NCBI GenBank assembly: GCA_947095535.1
Contig: OX352773.1
Coordinates: 30,091,398 to 30,155,397, forward strand
Direction: 5' to 3'
Length of the DNA: 64,000 nt
Source of the DNA: Poecilobothrus nobilitatus
Taxonomy: Eukaryota; Arthropoda; Insecta; Diptera; Dolichopodidae
Part shown: positions 13,071-24,755 of the stretch, one piece after another
Layout: the number at the start of each line of letters is the position of its first letter
How positions within the stretch are numbered: the stretch's first letter is position 1
The notes under the pieces: generated by a model
What the model was told of the DNA's origin: nothing
Database searches by the model: none
Seen by the model: the letters and a program-made list of their open reading frames with translations, nothing else
Position numbers and translations under genes: made by a program

Positions 13071-13591
13071 AACCTTTCTATTGATAAACATATGAAAATT
13101 CTCAAAAATATTTATCGTCGACTTGTCTAACTTTGACTAGATAGAGTAACATTGACATTGATCAAAAAAATGAAATTGTTTTCTCATATTGATTAAAAGC
13201 ACAAACTTTCACTGGGATTATTCAAACTTTGACCAGCTGTTTTCTCATAGTTGATTAAAACCATTAACGTTGACTGGGGCTTATTACTTAGTTATATTCT
13301 AACTTTAACCAACGCGTTTTTCTCAAAATTTTTAAGCTGGTCAAAGTTAACATTCACCTTTATTTGACGTTCTTATCATAAAAATGGCCTTAAAACACAT
13401 ATTTTCACTTTTACTTTTTTTAGGCTATAAGAACTCATGGAGCCCTTAATTTTGAAAAAAAAATTCTATTTTCTAACTAAAATAGGTGGTTTAATTTTTA
13501 TTACACTTTTAATGTTAAAAAGTGGTCAAAATTAAACTAGTCGACGATAAATATTTTTGAGAATTTTTACATGTTTATCAATAGAAAGGTT
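13071..13591. mobile_element. 521-bp inverted-repeat (MITE-like) element
   Basis: Outer arms of about 56 bases (13071-13126 and 13536-13591) are inverted complements with only about three mismatches. The left arm begins AACCTTTCTATTGATAAACA and the right arm ends TGTTTATCAATAGAAAGGTT. Both inner ends carry TCGTCGACT-type sequence. The interior contains two diverged direct repeats of roughly 75 bases, recognisable by TTTTCTCATA-TTGATTAAAA followed by TTGAC-type and CTTTGACCAG-type motifs. There is no coding capacity. The target duplication is ambiguous (TA-rich flanks), so the superfamily is not assigned. Confidence 0.8.
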
Positions 13592-13614
13592 ATAATTTTT
13601 ACAATTTTCGAATC

Positions 13615-13800
13615 AAAAAAATTATCTGAATTTATTTAGCAAAATTCGGAATTCCAAAAAAAAACTTGAAATTATTTAGTAAAAATCTGAATTCATTTAG
13701 TAAAACTCTGAATTTTTAAAAAAAAAATTTTAGTATTAGTAAATACCTGAATATATTTAGTAAATACCTGAGAATATTTAGTAAATACCGGAATTTGACC
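13615..13800. repeat. Degenerate tandem repeat, ~24-bp unit
   Basis: Several diverged units contain ATTTAGTAAATACCTGAAT or variants (ATTTAGTAAAAATCTGAATT, ATTTAGTAAATACCGGAATT). The array starts immediately right of the inverted-repeat element. No gene is associated. Confidence 0.6.
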
Positions 13801-14574
13801 AGAAAATGCTATAATTATAACTTAAGAATTTTACCGCAACTACACCTGGAAACTCATAGTTGATTTATTCCCTCATCACATTGTATGTTGTGGGAGAACC
13901 AAAATAAATAAATAAAATTAATTTAAACCTTATATAGTAAAATTTTTTAAATATAATTTCCAGAGAAATTTTTAATTATTTATTTTTAAAATATCCCATT
14001 TCAATTTTCCACCACCCTTTTATCTTATAATTTTCATAGTATGTATTTATAAAAAAAACAATAAATTACCTACAGCTGTTGATTCATTAGCTTATTATTT
14101 TTGTTATATTTATTTTAGAAAGTAGATTTAAAAACATAATAAAAAAAAAACATAAAAATATAATACAATAATAATTTCAAAACTAATGACATCTAATCTA
14201 CATTCACATTGCTATGAAATTCCTTGTTAAAAAATCACTCTTCCTTAAAAGTTTATTTTTAATCGTTTTACATTAACCGACAATGAATTAAAATTAAATA
14301 TTTACAAAATAATAAAACTAATTTTCTTTATTTGTACCTTTTATTTATGTTTATTATTGTTTATTTTTGTTTTTGTACATTTAAATTGATTCATTAAAAA
14401 TAAGAAAACATTTTAATTTAATTGAACTATAAAACTCACGCGATATTTTTGTTATTAAACAAAATCAATTAGGTGTCATAAATCAAAAATTTTATTATGC
14501 CCTTGAAATGATTAGAATAATTAAAGTAATTTTTATCGGTAAAGAAAATTTTAATATTATAATTTATTGATTTT
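13801..14574. other. No gene seen
   Basis: AT-rich sequence between the tandem repeat and the odorant receptor relic. No exon or structured element could be supported. Confidence 0.5.
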
Positions 14575-14767
14575 TAATATTTAAGATAATATTTAAACAA
14601 TATGTAAAATAAAATAATCGTACCATATTGATTAACCTAAAAATATGCAAAGTGTCTTTAGGATATGCGAAGGACATAAGTACTGATACTACTCCAACAC
14701 TAAATTTAATATCACATATATTTTCTACCAAATCGAACATTACATAAAAAATACTATTACTCACCAT
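14575..14767 (-). pseudogene. Odorant receptor relic 1 (exon 5/6 region)
   Basis: A minus-strand frame carries ICDIKFSVGVVS, which aligns with IYCNFSEGIVTQ at the end of exon 5 of the intact receptor upstream. It is followed, after a GACACTTTGCATATTTTTAGG segment shared with the relic near 12.6 kb, by a poorly preserved exon 6 start. The shared intron end shows that the two relics are copies of each other and of the receptor gene. No upstream exons are recognisable next to it. Confidence 0.55.
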
Positions 14768-15563
14768 TGCATCTTTTTACACAAATTTAAAATCATGTCC
14801 TTTTATTGCCCCATTATATCAGACGGGCTCATATATAAAAAAAAAAGGATTATGAACCGTATAAACATAGATAACTTAAAATAATATATTAATACTGCAT
14901 CAATTAAAAATACATCAATTATGAAAAAGCAAAAGTACTTGAATACGTCATAAATTATGTTACTAACTAACAATAATGGTAAGATTGCATAAGTTATGCT
15001 AAGTATGGTATCATAAATTAGGTAAGATATTTTAAAAAAGATAAAATAAATTGTTTTTCGATTATTTACTTTATTTATTTTGTTTAGGTCAAAATTCTAT
15101 TCTTCAAGTTGTCACTTTAAAAAATATTTACCAATAAATATTGTTTTACTTCTTACAGTATAATTTGCTTGAATTGAAACATCTTTTTGGAACGTAGATG
15201 TTATAACCACGATTTCCCAAACATTTTTTCACAGCTTTTGCGAAAAAATATTTCGTATTCTAATACACCTTTATACATAAAAACTAAAAAATTAAAAACA
15301 ATTTTTTAAACATCAAGTAAAAACAGCAAAATTTATTTATTTTATTTCAATATAACATTAACATTTTTTGTTCATTTATATTTTTATTTAATTTTTTTTT
15401 TTTTTGTACAATTTTCCCAATTTTAAAATTTACTCAAAAATGTGTAATACGCAAAAAGTGAACGCAATGCCTAAAAAAATTAAATAAAATTTTGATAATA
15501 TTAATTAATTTTATTTCATTTTTAATATATAATTTTAGTTTTTTTTTTTTTTTTAAAACTTAC

Positions 15564-17627
15564 TGTTACTAAAGTACGTCGTGATAAAATAAAGATCCTG
15601 CCATCAATATATGGATCTAAATATAATCTTTGTAATGTAAAAATTAACAAAAATTTATAATTTTTTGATTGTTTATACCAATCACCCATATATAATGCTG
15701 TACGTAATTTTTCAGCCTAAAATAAAGCCACTATTATATATATATGTAAAAACACAAAGTTTAATCTATTTTTATTTACCTGTGTTACGATACCTTCACT
15801 AAAATTACAATAAATAAACATTTGTGAAAAAACTGCAACTATTCCAAAAGCTAATGTAAACTTCTTAGAAACATCTGTACTCTATTAAGTATAATAAATA
15901 AAAATTTCAATATGGTTTAATTTTCAAATAAAATTATTTAAAAATAAAAAAAAACAAAAAAAAATTATTACCTTTACAACAGTATAAATGCATACCCCTA
16001 ATCCACTATAATTATGTATAAAATGAAATATTAGTACAGGACTGAAGGCATCTTGCATTAACTGAAAAATCCTGTACAATTGAAAAAAAAAATTAAATTA
16101 AAAATATGCAATTAAATAATATTGATTTTCTTATTTAGAAAATAGACTAAAATTTTTGCTAAGTCGAAAATTTACAATTTACATATTAAACTTTTGAATT
16201 TTTTTGTTTTTATTGATAAAGGCTGTGCTGATGCATCAGTAATCACTAGACTCTAGTTCCATAGTATACCTTCAAAATGTATAGGACAATCTATTCAGTT
16301 TGAGTTGATATTAAGTTTCCCTAGATTTATACTACAATGAAACCACTCTGACCGAAGTAGCTTTCAAAGTTTTTCAAATCCCATCTTGAAAAAAGAAACT
16401 ATACCGAGATATCATTTAACCTTTTCCTTGTAAATCAAATTTTTTTTTTTTGTTGTGTTCCAAAAGTATATTAAGTCTGTTACCTAGTCTATAAACATTC
16501 TTTAAATTTGAATCAACTTTAACTTTCATTTTCAAATTCTCATATAACAAGTTAGACATATACCATAAATTTTATATTTAAAAATTAGAAGTGAAAATTA
16601 TTAATGCATATATAATTTAACTGCTCTTATTAATATAAATTAATTTAAAAAACTATATGGAATATATTCATTTATAAATTTTAATTACCTTAAGATCAGC
16701 TTAAATTTTTTTATAATGACAAACAGTTCAGCTTCTTTATTTGCTTTTTTTATATTATGCAAATTTGTAACTTCTTCACGAAGAGTTTTTAAAAGTGCAG
16801 CTATTGTTATCATAATTCCAGCAAAAAACTTAAAAATTTTTTTTTCAATGACATTGAATTCAAAATAACATTTTAAATAAAAATTTTTTTTATATATATA
16901 TATACTTACACTATCAAAAACATACATTAAATATGTACCATATATGACAGCACTACCTTGTAAAAAATGTATATAATAAAATAATGGTGATTCTGATGTA
17001 CTATAACCATAAATAATTGGCCATGCTTTTAATGCTAATGATTTAACATTAAAAAGCCATGCAGTTACTAATGGTGCTATCATTGTATAACCACCACCAG
17101 AAAAAACTATCATTGTACCACCAATATAAAAAATTTTCCGATATAATTTTAATCCATTTAAAACAAAAATTTTATTTCGAAATAATTTTATAAGTTCAAT
17201 AAGCTTTTTAACAATTTCACGATATTTATCTTGATTTCGATATAAAATTATAAATTTTAATTTAATAGAAGATACAGTAATCAGAAAGCTACAATTTTCA
17301 ACAAATCCTTCAGCTGGATAATATGCATATGATATAACACCACTTAGAAAAAGAAGTATATAAGTGGATAATAATATTACAACCTGAAATTTTATTTTTT
17401 TTTTTTTTTTTTTTTTTTAATATTTTAATATTTCTTAGAACATAAATAAATCTATCGAATACACTTACAATTAATCTATTTATACTCATAAATAATCGCA
17501 AACGATAATTATCCTTTTCAGTATCAAAATACATAAGAGTTGAATATTGAAAAATTTTTATCGCTTTAGAAAATGGATCCTTTAAATAATTTTCATTTTT
17601 AGTTTCTTCTGTTTCGTTTTTTGTCAT
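15564..17627 (-). CDS. Odorant receptor (7tm_6 family)
   Basis: Insect odorant receptors are membrane ligand-gated channels that work with the Orco co-receptor in sensory dendrites. Six exons join in frame: 17627-17469, 17383-16910, 16828-16689, 16071-15972, 15881-15780 and 15716-15564. They encode about 376 residues, near the family's usual 380-430. Diagnostic pieces are LQ-type DAFSPVLIFHFIHN (exon 4), FSQMFIYCNFSEGIVTQ (exon 5) and AEKLRTALYMGDWY followed by a QRLYLDPYIDGRIF-like stretch (exon 6), which is the conserved C-terminal signature of the family. Hydrophobic segments such as VVILLSTYILLFLSGVISYA fit transmembrane helices. The start is the first ATG of the open frame in exon 1. The last short exon is unsure: exon 6 ends at a GTAAGT donor, and a tiny exon ending at a stop near 15153 is possible. 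The 81-base intron at 16909-16829 is a multiple of three without stops. Confidence 0.88.
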
Positions 17628-18310
17628 TTTTGTAGAGCGATACTGAATTAAATATCTTTTGGATTTAAAAGTTTTTAATGTACTAAATTTTAATTTAAAA
17701 ACAATTGATATTTTTTGTATTAAAAAGAAGAATAATGTTAAATGTTTAATTCAAATTGAAAAATAAGTTTTTCAAAGTTTTTTTTTTAAATAATTACTTT
17801 TTTAATTATATTTTTTTTTCAAAAAAAAACATGAATTTTCTGAAAATGTTATTTTGTTATATAAAAAATTAAATTTAGAAATATTTCAATAAATTGGATC
17901 TTCATTTTTAACTTTTTTTTTAGAGTAGGTGAAATTTTTAAATATTTCTTCAAATATATCTAAAAGAATTTATTAAGACTCTTATTTCTTCCAAATATCT
18001 TATTAAATTTTCTTTTTTTCTGCCTTACTTCTTTTGAAAGAGCAATGCTTCGACTAAACATCATATTACTTTATTAATTACTGAACTTTTCTCGCCTTCT
18101 TGTTCTTTTCGAGAATTAAATTCCAGAACGATTCAGAAGGCCTGATGATTCCACTCAAGACTCTTATTGAATACATTTTTTGAATTGTTGCTACACAGTG
18201 TGCTTTTTGGAATTCCATATTTCTCTTTTTGATTGGCTTTTTGACATGGCTTCTATACCCTTAAATAACCAAAGCTCTTTTTTAGAAATCATACTCATTC
18301 TATACTTATC

Positions 18311-18355
18311 TGCGTATTCTTATCCTGCGTATTCTTATCTTGCGTATTCTATTCT
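18311..18355 (+). repeat. Three-unit 15-bp tandem repeat
   Basis: TGCGTATTCTTATCC, TGCGTATTCTTATCT and TGCGTATTCTATTCT follow each other directly. It is a minisatellite-like triplet with no known role. Confidence 0.7.
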
Positions 18356-20889
18356 AAGAAATTTGTTATTTAAGTGGTAGTTGGGTAGATGTAGTTCGTA
18401 ACTTTTAATGTTAGAGGATAACCAAATTCTAACCAAATTCTAAATTTAGATCTCAATTAAATATTCTAAATTATTTTCATCAATAATGTGTAGTCCATAC
18501 CAAGTAAGTGTTGTAACAAAATATAAAATTTTTTCCCCCCATACAATATTAATGAATTGTTTTTTAGTTCTAAGAAAAAATGAATAATAAATAAGTATTT
18601 ACTAATATTAAACTATATATTCCTACATATAAACATTTAATGATGACAAAAAAAGATGAATAAAAAAAATTTATAAACTTAGGAAAAAATTCTAACAAAA
18701 AAAACACGCAACCTATTTTCCAATATATTCAATAAAATCAATTACATGCCACAAAAGACAAACATAATTTTACCTTTAAATTCCAAACCTTTTTAATTTA
18801 TATTATGATGAGGACTGCTGTTTCAGCACTATATTCTGATATGTTAAGAACAACTATACTTATTTTTAATTCTGGTTTAGTTTTTATAGGGGTTAGACTT
18901 AAGCTACATAGAGGATGCGGTATTAATTTTACCCAGTCGTATGGTATATGGTATAAAATGCAGTATAGTTTGTTGTGTTATGAGTGGAAGCAGTATTTTA
19001 TTTCACTTTAAATCAATTAGTCTTATACATCTTTTCCCTGGTTACTCATAGTATAAGAAAAAAAATGGTTTACAGCGCTATTCTTATAGAATATAAATAG
19101 TACAAACCAAGTACATTTTGATATCATTAAAAATCTCTTATTCTTTTTCTTTACAATTTCTGCACTCTTTGTTTTTAGAAATCTAGCCATTCTAGTTGCA
19201 TAACTTCGTAATGATCCGCGATACAGTTTAGCAATTTTTTTTTTCTATTTTGGGCCAATTCTTTGTCTTACTTTGGGCCCAAGAGAAATGGGACAATTTT
19301 TTCTTGATGTTTTGATGTTTTGCAATTATTTAGACTTTCCCACTCAAATTTTGCTCTTGATATAAAAAATGCGATGAAATGTGATTTTCAAACTTTTCGG
19401 AGGAATAAATAACTTTTTTGTTACAGAATCCTGTTCGGCCTCTATCTTTTTAATTCATCTACTCAATTGTTAACGTCAATGTTGCTAAGCCCTAAGTAAA
19501 AGGTTACTTCAGATCGTCGACATAATTAAAAGTACTGTTAAAGACTCTCTTTTACTATTTTTAATGTGATTATATCTTTGATGACCGTTTAATTATATCA
19601 ACAACAAGGTAACAACAAAGATGGCAATCTTCCATGGCAGTACTGCGTTGTGAGGTACTACCAAAATATTATTATACTTATACATAAATAAATAATTATA
19701 CTTTAAATATCGACATAATTAAGAAACTTAAACGAGGATATATGCTGTCAAACGCAATAATGTAGTTAATACATCATTAGGCCCCCATACTTTCAATCAA
19801 AATACCTATATTATTAAACTTTCTTTTATAACTCACTATAATATCTAAATATAATTTCTAATCGCTACATATAGTTAAAAATAAAACGCAATTATTATAA
19901 TATGTATTTTGTATTTTTAAATAATTAATTAACACATTTTTTATTCAAAAAGAAAAGTATATTTAAAAAAAAAAAAGCAAGCTTTATTGTACATTTTATA
20001 TATAAATACATTTCGCGAATTATATCAACCACATGAGATTTTATCAATTAGCTAAATCCAGCGAAAAATAACACAAAACCTTAAACAAAAAAAAAAAAAA
20101 ACAAGAAATCATCAGACTGGAAGCCATAAAAAATTTAAATATTCCAAGTTTATTATTTAAAAAAATATACCGCGTATTTCATGACAATGGGCCTGAAAAG
20201 AATTTAACTCTTCTATTAGGATTTTATTAATTTTTTGTTATTATATACCAAAATCTAAATAAATCTTAATTTAAAATGTAAAAAAAAAAAAAAATTATAT
20301 TTATATAAGCATATTCATATTTTTTTTTTTTTTTTAATAATAAAAATTTACCTGAGTTTTTTTTTTTTTTTTGTATAATATTTCAGTTTTGTTCTATTGG
20401 GAATAACTGATCCTTTTTTTTTTCCTCCCTATACATTCCTGGTTTGTATATGTGGTTTATTATAAAAATGCTGCAACATAAAAGATATTTTTATTTTGCT
20501 TTTCAATCGCGATTTTTTATTTCCGCTTTTAAATACTAATATCAAAAAAAAAACAAAAATCTTTATATATTTAGATATAAATATATATATAAACTCTGGG
20601 TTAAGTTAATTTTTTACCTACTTTTTTTTTTCATATATAATTTTAATGTATATTTAAAATGAAATTCAAATGGTCGTTTTTTTTTCATTTTGAACAATAT
20701 TTGGACTTCTAAATAGTTTCCCTATTCACTCTATGAACTCAAAAATGAACTAAACTTTTATCAATTCGCATTATGTTCATCAATTTCAATTTTTTGTTTT
20801 TTTTTTTTTGATTTCTTTTTAATATCAATGACCTGTAGTAAATATTCCGAAGCCATTCAACTCAATTTTTAACTTAGAAATTCTAAAAG

Positions 20890-20965
20890 AGTAAGTTGTT
20901 ATATACTATACTATAGTTATATACAACTATAGCATATAGTTCTATACTATATACTATAGTTGTTC
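20890..20965. repeat. Interleaved ACTATAG palindromes
   Basis: The run contains repeated ATATACTATA, CTATAGTTATATACAACTAT and ATACTATAGTTGTT blocks that pair with one another as inverted repeats, so alternative hairpins are possible. It is probably a decayed TA-rich satellite or foldback. Confidence 0.5.
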
Positions 20966-23518
20966 TTTTGTTTCTTGATTTTGAAGGGATATACAATATT
21001 CTATGTATACCGTATTGTCAAATGAGCTATGTGAAGCACAATGATAGTATATCTATTGTTTTAACACTTCAAAAGTATATTTACCAAAAGCTCCAATTCA
21101 CTTATGAGTTTAATAAATATACGCGCTATACTATAATATTTCTTTTAAATATCACATTTTACGTTTAGACTAAATTTTGTTCCATGCGATAAGAGCAAAA
21201 TCTGAAAAAAAAACATAAACCACTTAATTAACCACTTAATAGAATCGAATAGATTATGCATAATATAAAATTAGTTACTAGACGGTAGAAATTCCTGTCA
21301 TTGACCAATTCATGACAAAAATTTAAATGTTTTTATTATTAAGATATATTTTAATTGAAATCAAAAATAAAAAAAAAAAAAAACAAAGAAAAAAAGAAAT
21401 TTCCTATGAAATCAATTAAAGTATCATCTTGTCATAATATAAAGATTAGATAAGTTTATGATTATAAAATTAAAATAAATTTTATTAATTACTATACATG
21501 TTACTTATCTATATACATATATACATATGTATATTAAAAATACAAAGTGTGTCAGAAGTGAAAATTGTTGATCCGTTTAATCAGAATTTTATAGTAAAAA
21601 TATTGAAAACTCGATATATTTTAAATCTCCTTCTCAATTATCTTATGCTATTAAACTTTTATTTTACAAAATTATTGAACAAAAAATTTTTAGTTCATTT
21701 AAAGTTAAACTATAGGTTAAACTCATAGATGTTTAGATTTATTGTACACCTGTAAGGCTTATTTTTCTTCAACCAACCTTCTCAATATCTAAAAAATGTA
21801 CATTAGGTCGAAAATGTAAAATAATGTACATATTTGGGCTGCAGCGCTGGTTTTAAACACCGCTGGATTATCTCGACAAAGTGCAAAACAGATCTATTCA
21901 TCTTATTGGTGACTCTAGTTTTACTTTAATGCTCAATCCATTCTGTCATCACCATATACTGTCTGATCATTGACCCTGTTTTATAAATACCTTGTAGAGG
22001 TAAACACCTGTTCTAAAGAAATAAAACAATTAATGACTTCACTCGTTATCAACATGAAACAAAGAATGCGACAAATATCCACCTCTACATTGTCGAACTG
22101 TTAAGATGGCGTAACACAGCATCCGGAAATTCATTTGTCATAATCACATTGTCATGCTACCACCTCTCGTAAAAAAATCACCTATTTTTCACCATAAATA
22201 ATTCAACTATCTACAAAATATATTTTCAATCAAACGATAGAAAATTTCTTAGATTTTTTTTTTTTTTTGAAATTTGAAATATAAATTTACCGTTATGTGA
22301 AAATTAAATTTTTCAATATGCTCAACATATCACTACAGCTTTAGAAATTTGTAAATTTTGATAAGAAAAAAACAAGAAATTCAAAATTTTGAATCCTCTG
22401 CATTTACATACATTTTTGGATCTTTGACATTTGTGAACATTTTTCAAAAGAAGGATTTGAAAAATTAAAATTTTAACATTAAAACAAAGAAAATTTGACG
22501 GCGAAAAATTTGATATGTAGAATTTTAATTTTCAATTTAAAAATATGTTAACGATAAACAATAAGATTTATATAGATGATAATAGGTCATAATAGTAGGT
22601 TTTTGAACCCATCTTTTTTTTATAATTTAAATATATATATATTTAAAAATAAATAATAAATATTTTGCATTATTTTTAGCAATTAGAAATAACACATTAT
22701 TAATAGTTAAATCAATTAATATTTATATTATTTAAAATGTATAAAATAATAAAACACTTTATATTCTTACATGCGTCATAATTTTAGTAAGTACTTCTTT
22801 ATGAATTATCTTGATATAATTAAGTTTTCAAATTAAAATTTTAAAAATTTAATAACATTCTTTTAATTTTATTTTTCATTAATAATTTCATTTATAGGTA
22901 ACTATCTGGTACTATTATTTTTATTTTTAAACGAATTTATAAAAAAAAAAAAATATTAAACTTTAAACTTAGATTGAAACAAGATATGCCGAATTGCTAA
23001 TTAAAATAAAAAAAAAAACAAGTTATTCTTGTTCTTTGACTTAAAGAAAAAATCAACCAAAAACATTCTTTTATCTACAAATACATATATGTATATTGAT
23101 TATTGAGTTATGTATCTACAAATTAGAAAGTAAAAATTCAATATTTGTTCAATATTTATTATTATCTTCCAAAAACATATATATATATATATATATATAC
23201 ATATATATACATCAATTCAAAATAATATTTGTGTTAAAAATAATAGCTATATATTTTGCTTCAGAAATAAATCGATCTTAAAAATCGATTTAAAAACAAA
23301 ATGAAAGAATAGTTACCTACCTATAATTGAAAATAAGGCAGAATGAAAACCAAAAGTTTATAAAGGCGCACATTTTCCACTTTATAAAGGCCCACTGTGA
23401 GTTCCATAAAATTTTGTAATTTTTGTTAGAGGCACTATTAGAGACCATTTTCTTCAATTTTAAGGAAATGCATATAATTAAGAAAATTCATTAACACATG
23501 TAAAATTATAATATTGAA

Positions 23519-23535
23519 GTTCTTGCTTCGGCAGA

Positions 23536-23575
<40 letters not shown>

Positions 23576-23625
23576 GGCCCCTGCGCAAGGATGACACGCA
23601 AAATCGTGAAGCGTTCCACATTTTT
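23519..23625 (+). ncRNA. U6: U6 spliceosomal snRNA (full length, probably retroposed)
   Basis: The 107 bases begin GTTCTTGCTTCGGCAGAACA (the 5' stem-loop). They contain the invariant ACAGAGAAGATTAGCATGGC (the ACAGAGA box that pairs with the 5' splice site, then AGC), then CCCTGCGCAAGGATGACACG, and end GCGTTCCACATTTTT. This matches insect U6 from memory without a visible defect. A working U6 gene uses RNA polymerase III with an upstream PSE and TATA box. Here the upstream sequence is a copy of a dispersed repeat and I see no convincing PSE. Directly after the terminal T run comes the RNase H region of a LINE on the same strand. It is therefore more likely a U6-LINE chimera than a transcribed locus, though the sequence itself is intact. 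Confidence 0.9.
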
Positions 23626-24464
23626 AATATCTCATTTGCACCGATAGCCTATCAGTATTCCAAGCTATACAGAATACAAGAAATGAGTCCAGCCCGTTAA
23701 ACTATGCAAGACAGCTAATTTTCCAAATGAAAAATAAAACTAAAATTATGTGGGTCCCGAATCATATAGGAATATCTGGCAATGAATTCGCCGATACTAC
23801 TGCCAAATCTGCTTCCAAATTTCCACTTCATACATTCATGCCATTTTCTAACGAAGCAGTTAACTATAAGGCATCTAAAACGATTTTAAAGATGATAGAT
23901 ACTGAATGGGCAACATACACACACCAATATAAATCTATCAATAAAGAAAGAATAGGTATTAAACTTCCAGTTACCACATCAGTCAAAATGAATCGGTGCT
24001 TTATAAGAATGAGATTAGGACATAGCAGCTTAACACACTCATACCTACTCAAGAACGAGGATCAACCTATTTGTCAATTTTGTAATAGATTCCCGCTAAC
24101 CATTACACATATCCTATCCGAATGCACACTCCTTACTCAAACCCGCTCTTCCATTTCAAAAACATGAACCCGGCAGATCTCCTATCTCATCCTACAGTTA
24201 CAAATATTAAAAAAATACAAGATTTTCTTATCAAAATTAACATAAAATTTAATAAAATTAATATAAAAAAAAAAAAAAAAAATTTTTTTCAAATAAACAT
24301 TGTAAATTTAATATTGAATAAAAATGTAAAAATACTAAATTTAATAAGTTATAAAACACACTATATTAAAAATTCAAGCCGATAGCCCTGGCAGCTAGTT
24401 GCTTATAAAATAAAAGATTAATTGTAATTTTAATTATGGTTAATAAAAAATAATAATAATAATA
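23626..24464 (+). mobile_element. 5'-truncated I/R1-type LINE: RNase H and Cys-His end
   Basis: The open frame starts in the RNase H domain with [14 protein letters not shown] (catalytic Asp in TDS). It continues with a Trp-Val-Pro motif (WVPNHIGISGNEFADTTAK, the HxGxxGNExAD signature) and a C-terminal C-x2-C-x-H-x-C finger (CQFCNRFPLTITHILSEC). RNase H plus this finger at the end of ORF2 is typical of I, R1 and related clades. After about 24165 the frame shifts: the next frame carries KNMNPADLLSHPTVTNIKK, so the copy has at least one indel. The 3' end has GCCGATAGCCCTGGCAGCTA and finishes in a TAATAATAATAAT run, as in I-type elements. Everything upstream of RNase H is missing and replaced by U6. 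Confidence 0.88.
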
Positions 24465-24755
24465 GAAAAAAGATCCTCTCGTTTGATATTTTAAGATTGA
24501 AAAAAAATGTTAAGCAGAACCTAAGATGTACAAACTTTAAAATAGGACTTTTTCAAATTATAAGGAGCTGTATTTTCGTAACGAATGTGGCTACATTAAA
24601 AAATGTATCTGCTAGATTAATTTTTTTAAGAAACTTATTCATGGTTAAAATTTGTAATTGTTCTAACTTAAACGGTGTACATATATATATATAGTTGTTT
24701 TATAAACAGACGGACGAACAAATTAGTGAAACTATAATAAGAACATTTCTTTTAA

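Larger units (their letters stand above)
17628..23340. other. No intact gene seen
   Basis: A 5.7-kb stretch between the odorant receptor and the repeat cluster. It holds AT-rich filler, small tandem repeats and a somewhat GC-richer patch at about 21760-22170 that might be an old transposon fragment, which I could not identify. The plus-strand open frames at 18180-18380 and 18805-19011 have no recognisable domain and no supporting splice structure. I do not call genes here. Confidence 0.5.
23341..24755 (+). repeat. Dispersed repeat family, copy 2 (interrupted)
   Basis: The left part (23341-23518) starts GAATGAAAACCAAAAGTTTA then TAAAGGCGCACATTTTCC and continues to ATTAACACATGTAAAATTAT. The right part (24466-24755) contains AAAATAGGACTTTTTCAAAT, GGTTAAAATTTGTAATTG and AAACAGACGGACGAACAAAT. 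Both match copies 1 and 3 in the same order. The U6 sequence and LINE fragment between them are therefore a later insertion. A few hundred bases of the repeat found in copy 1 are missing at the junction. Confidence 0.75.

Noticed and set aside
23864..24052. Minus-strand open frame over the LINE
   Set aside because: It is the shadow of the RNase H/finger coding frame on the plus strand.
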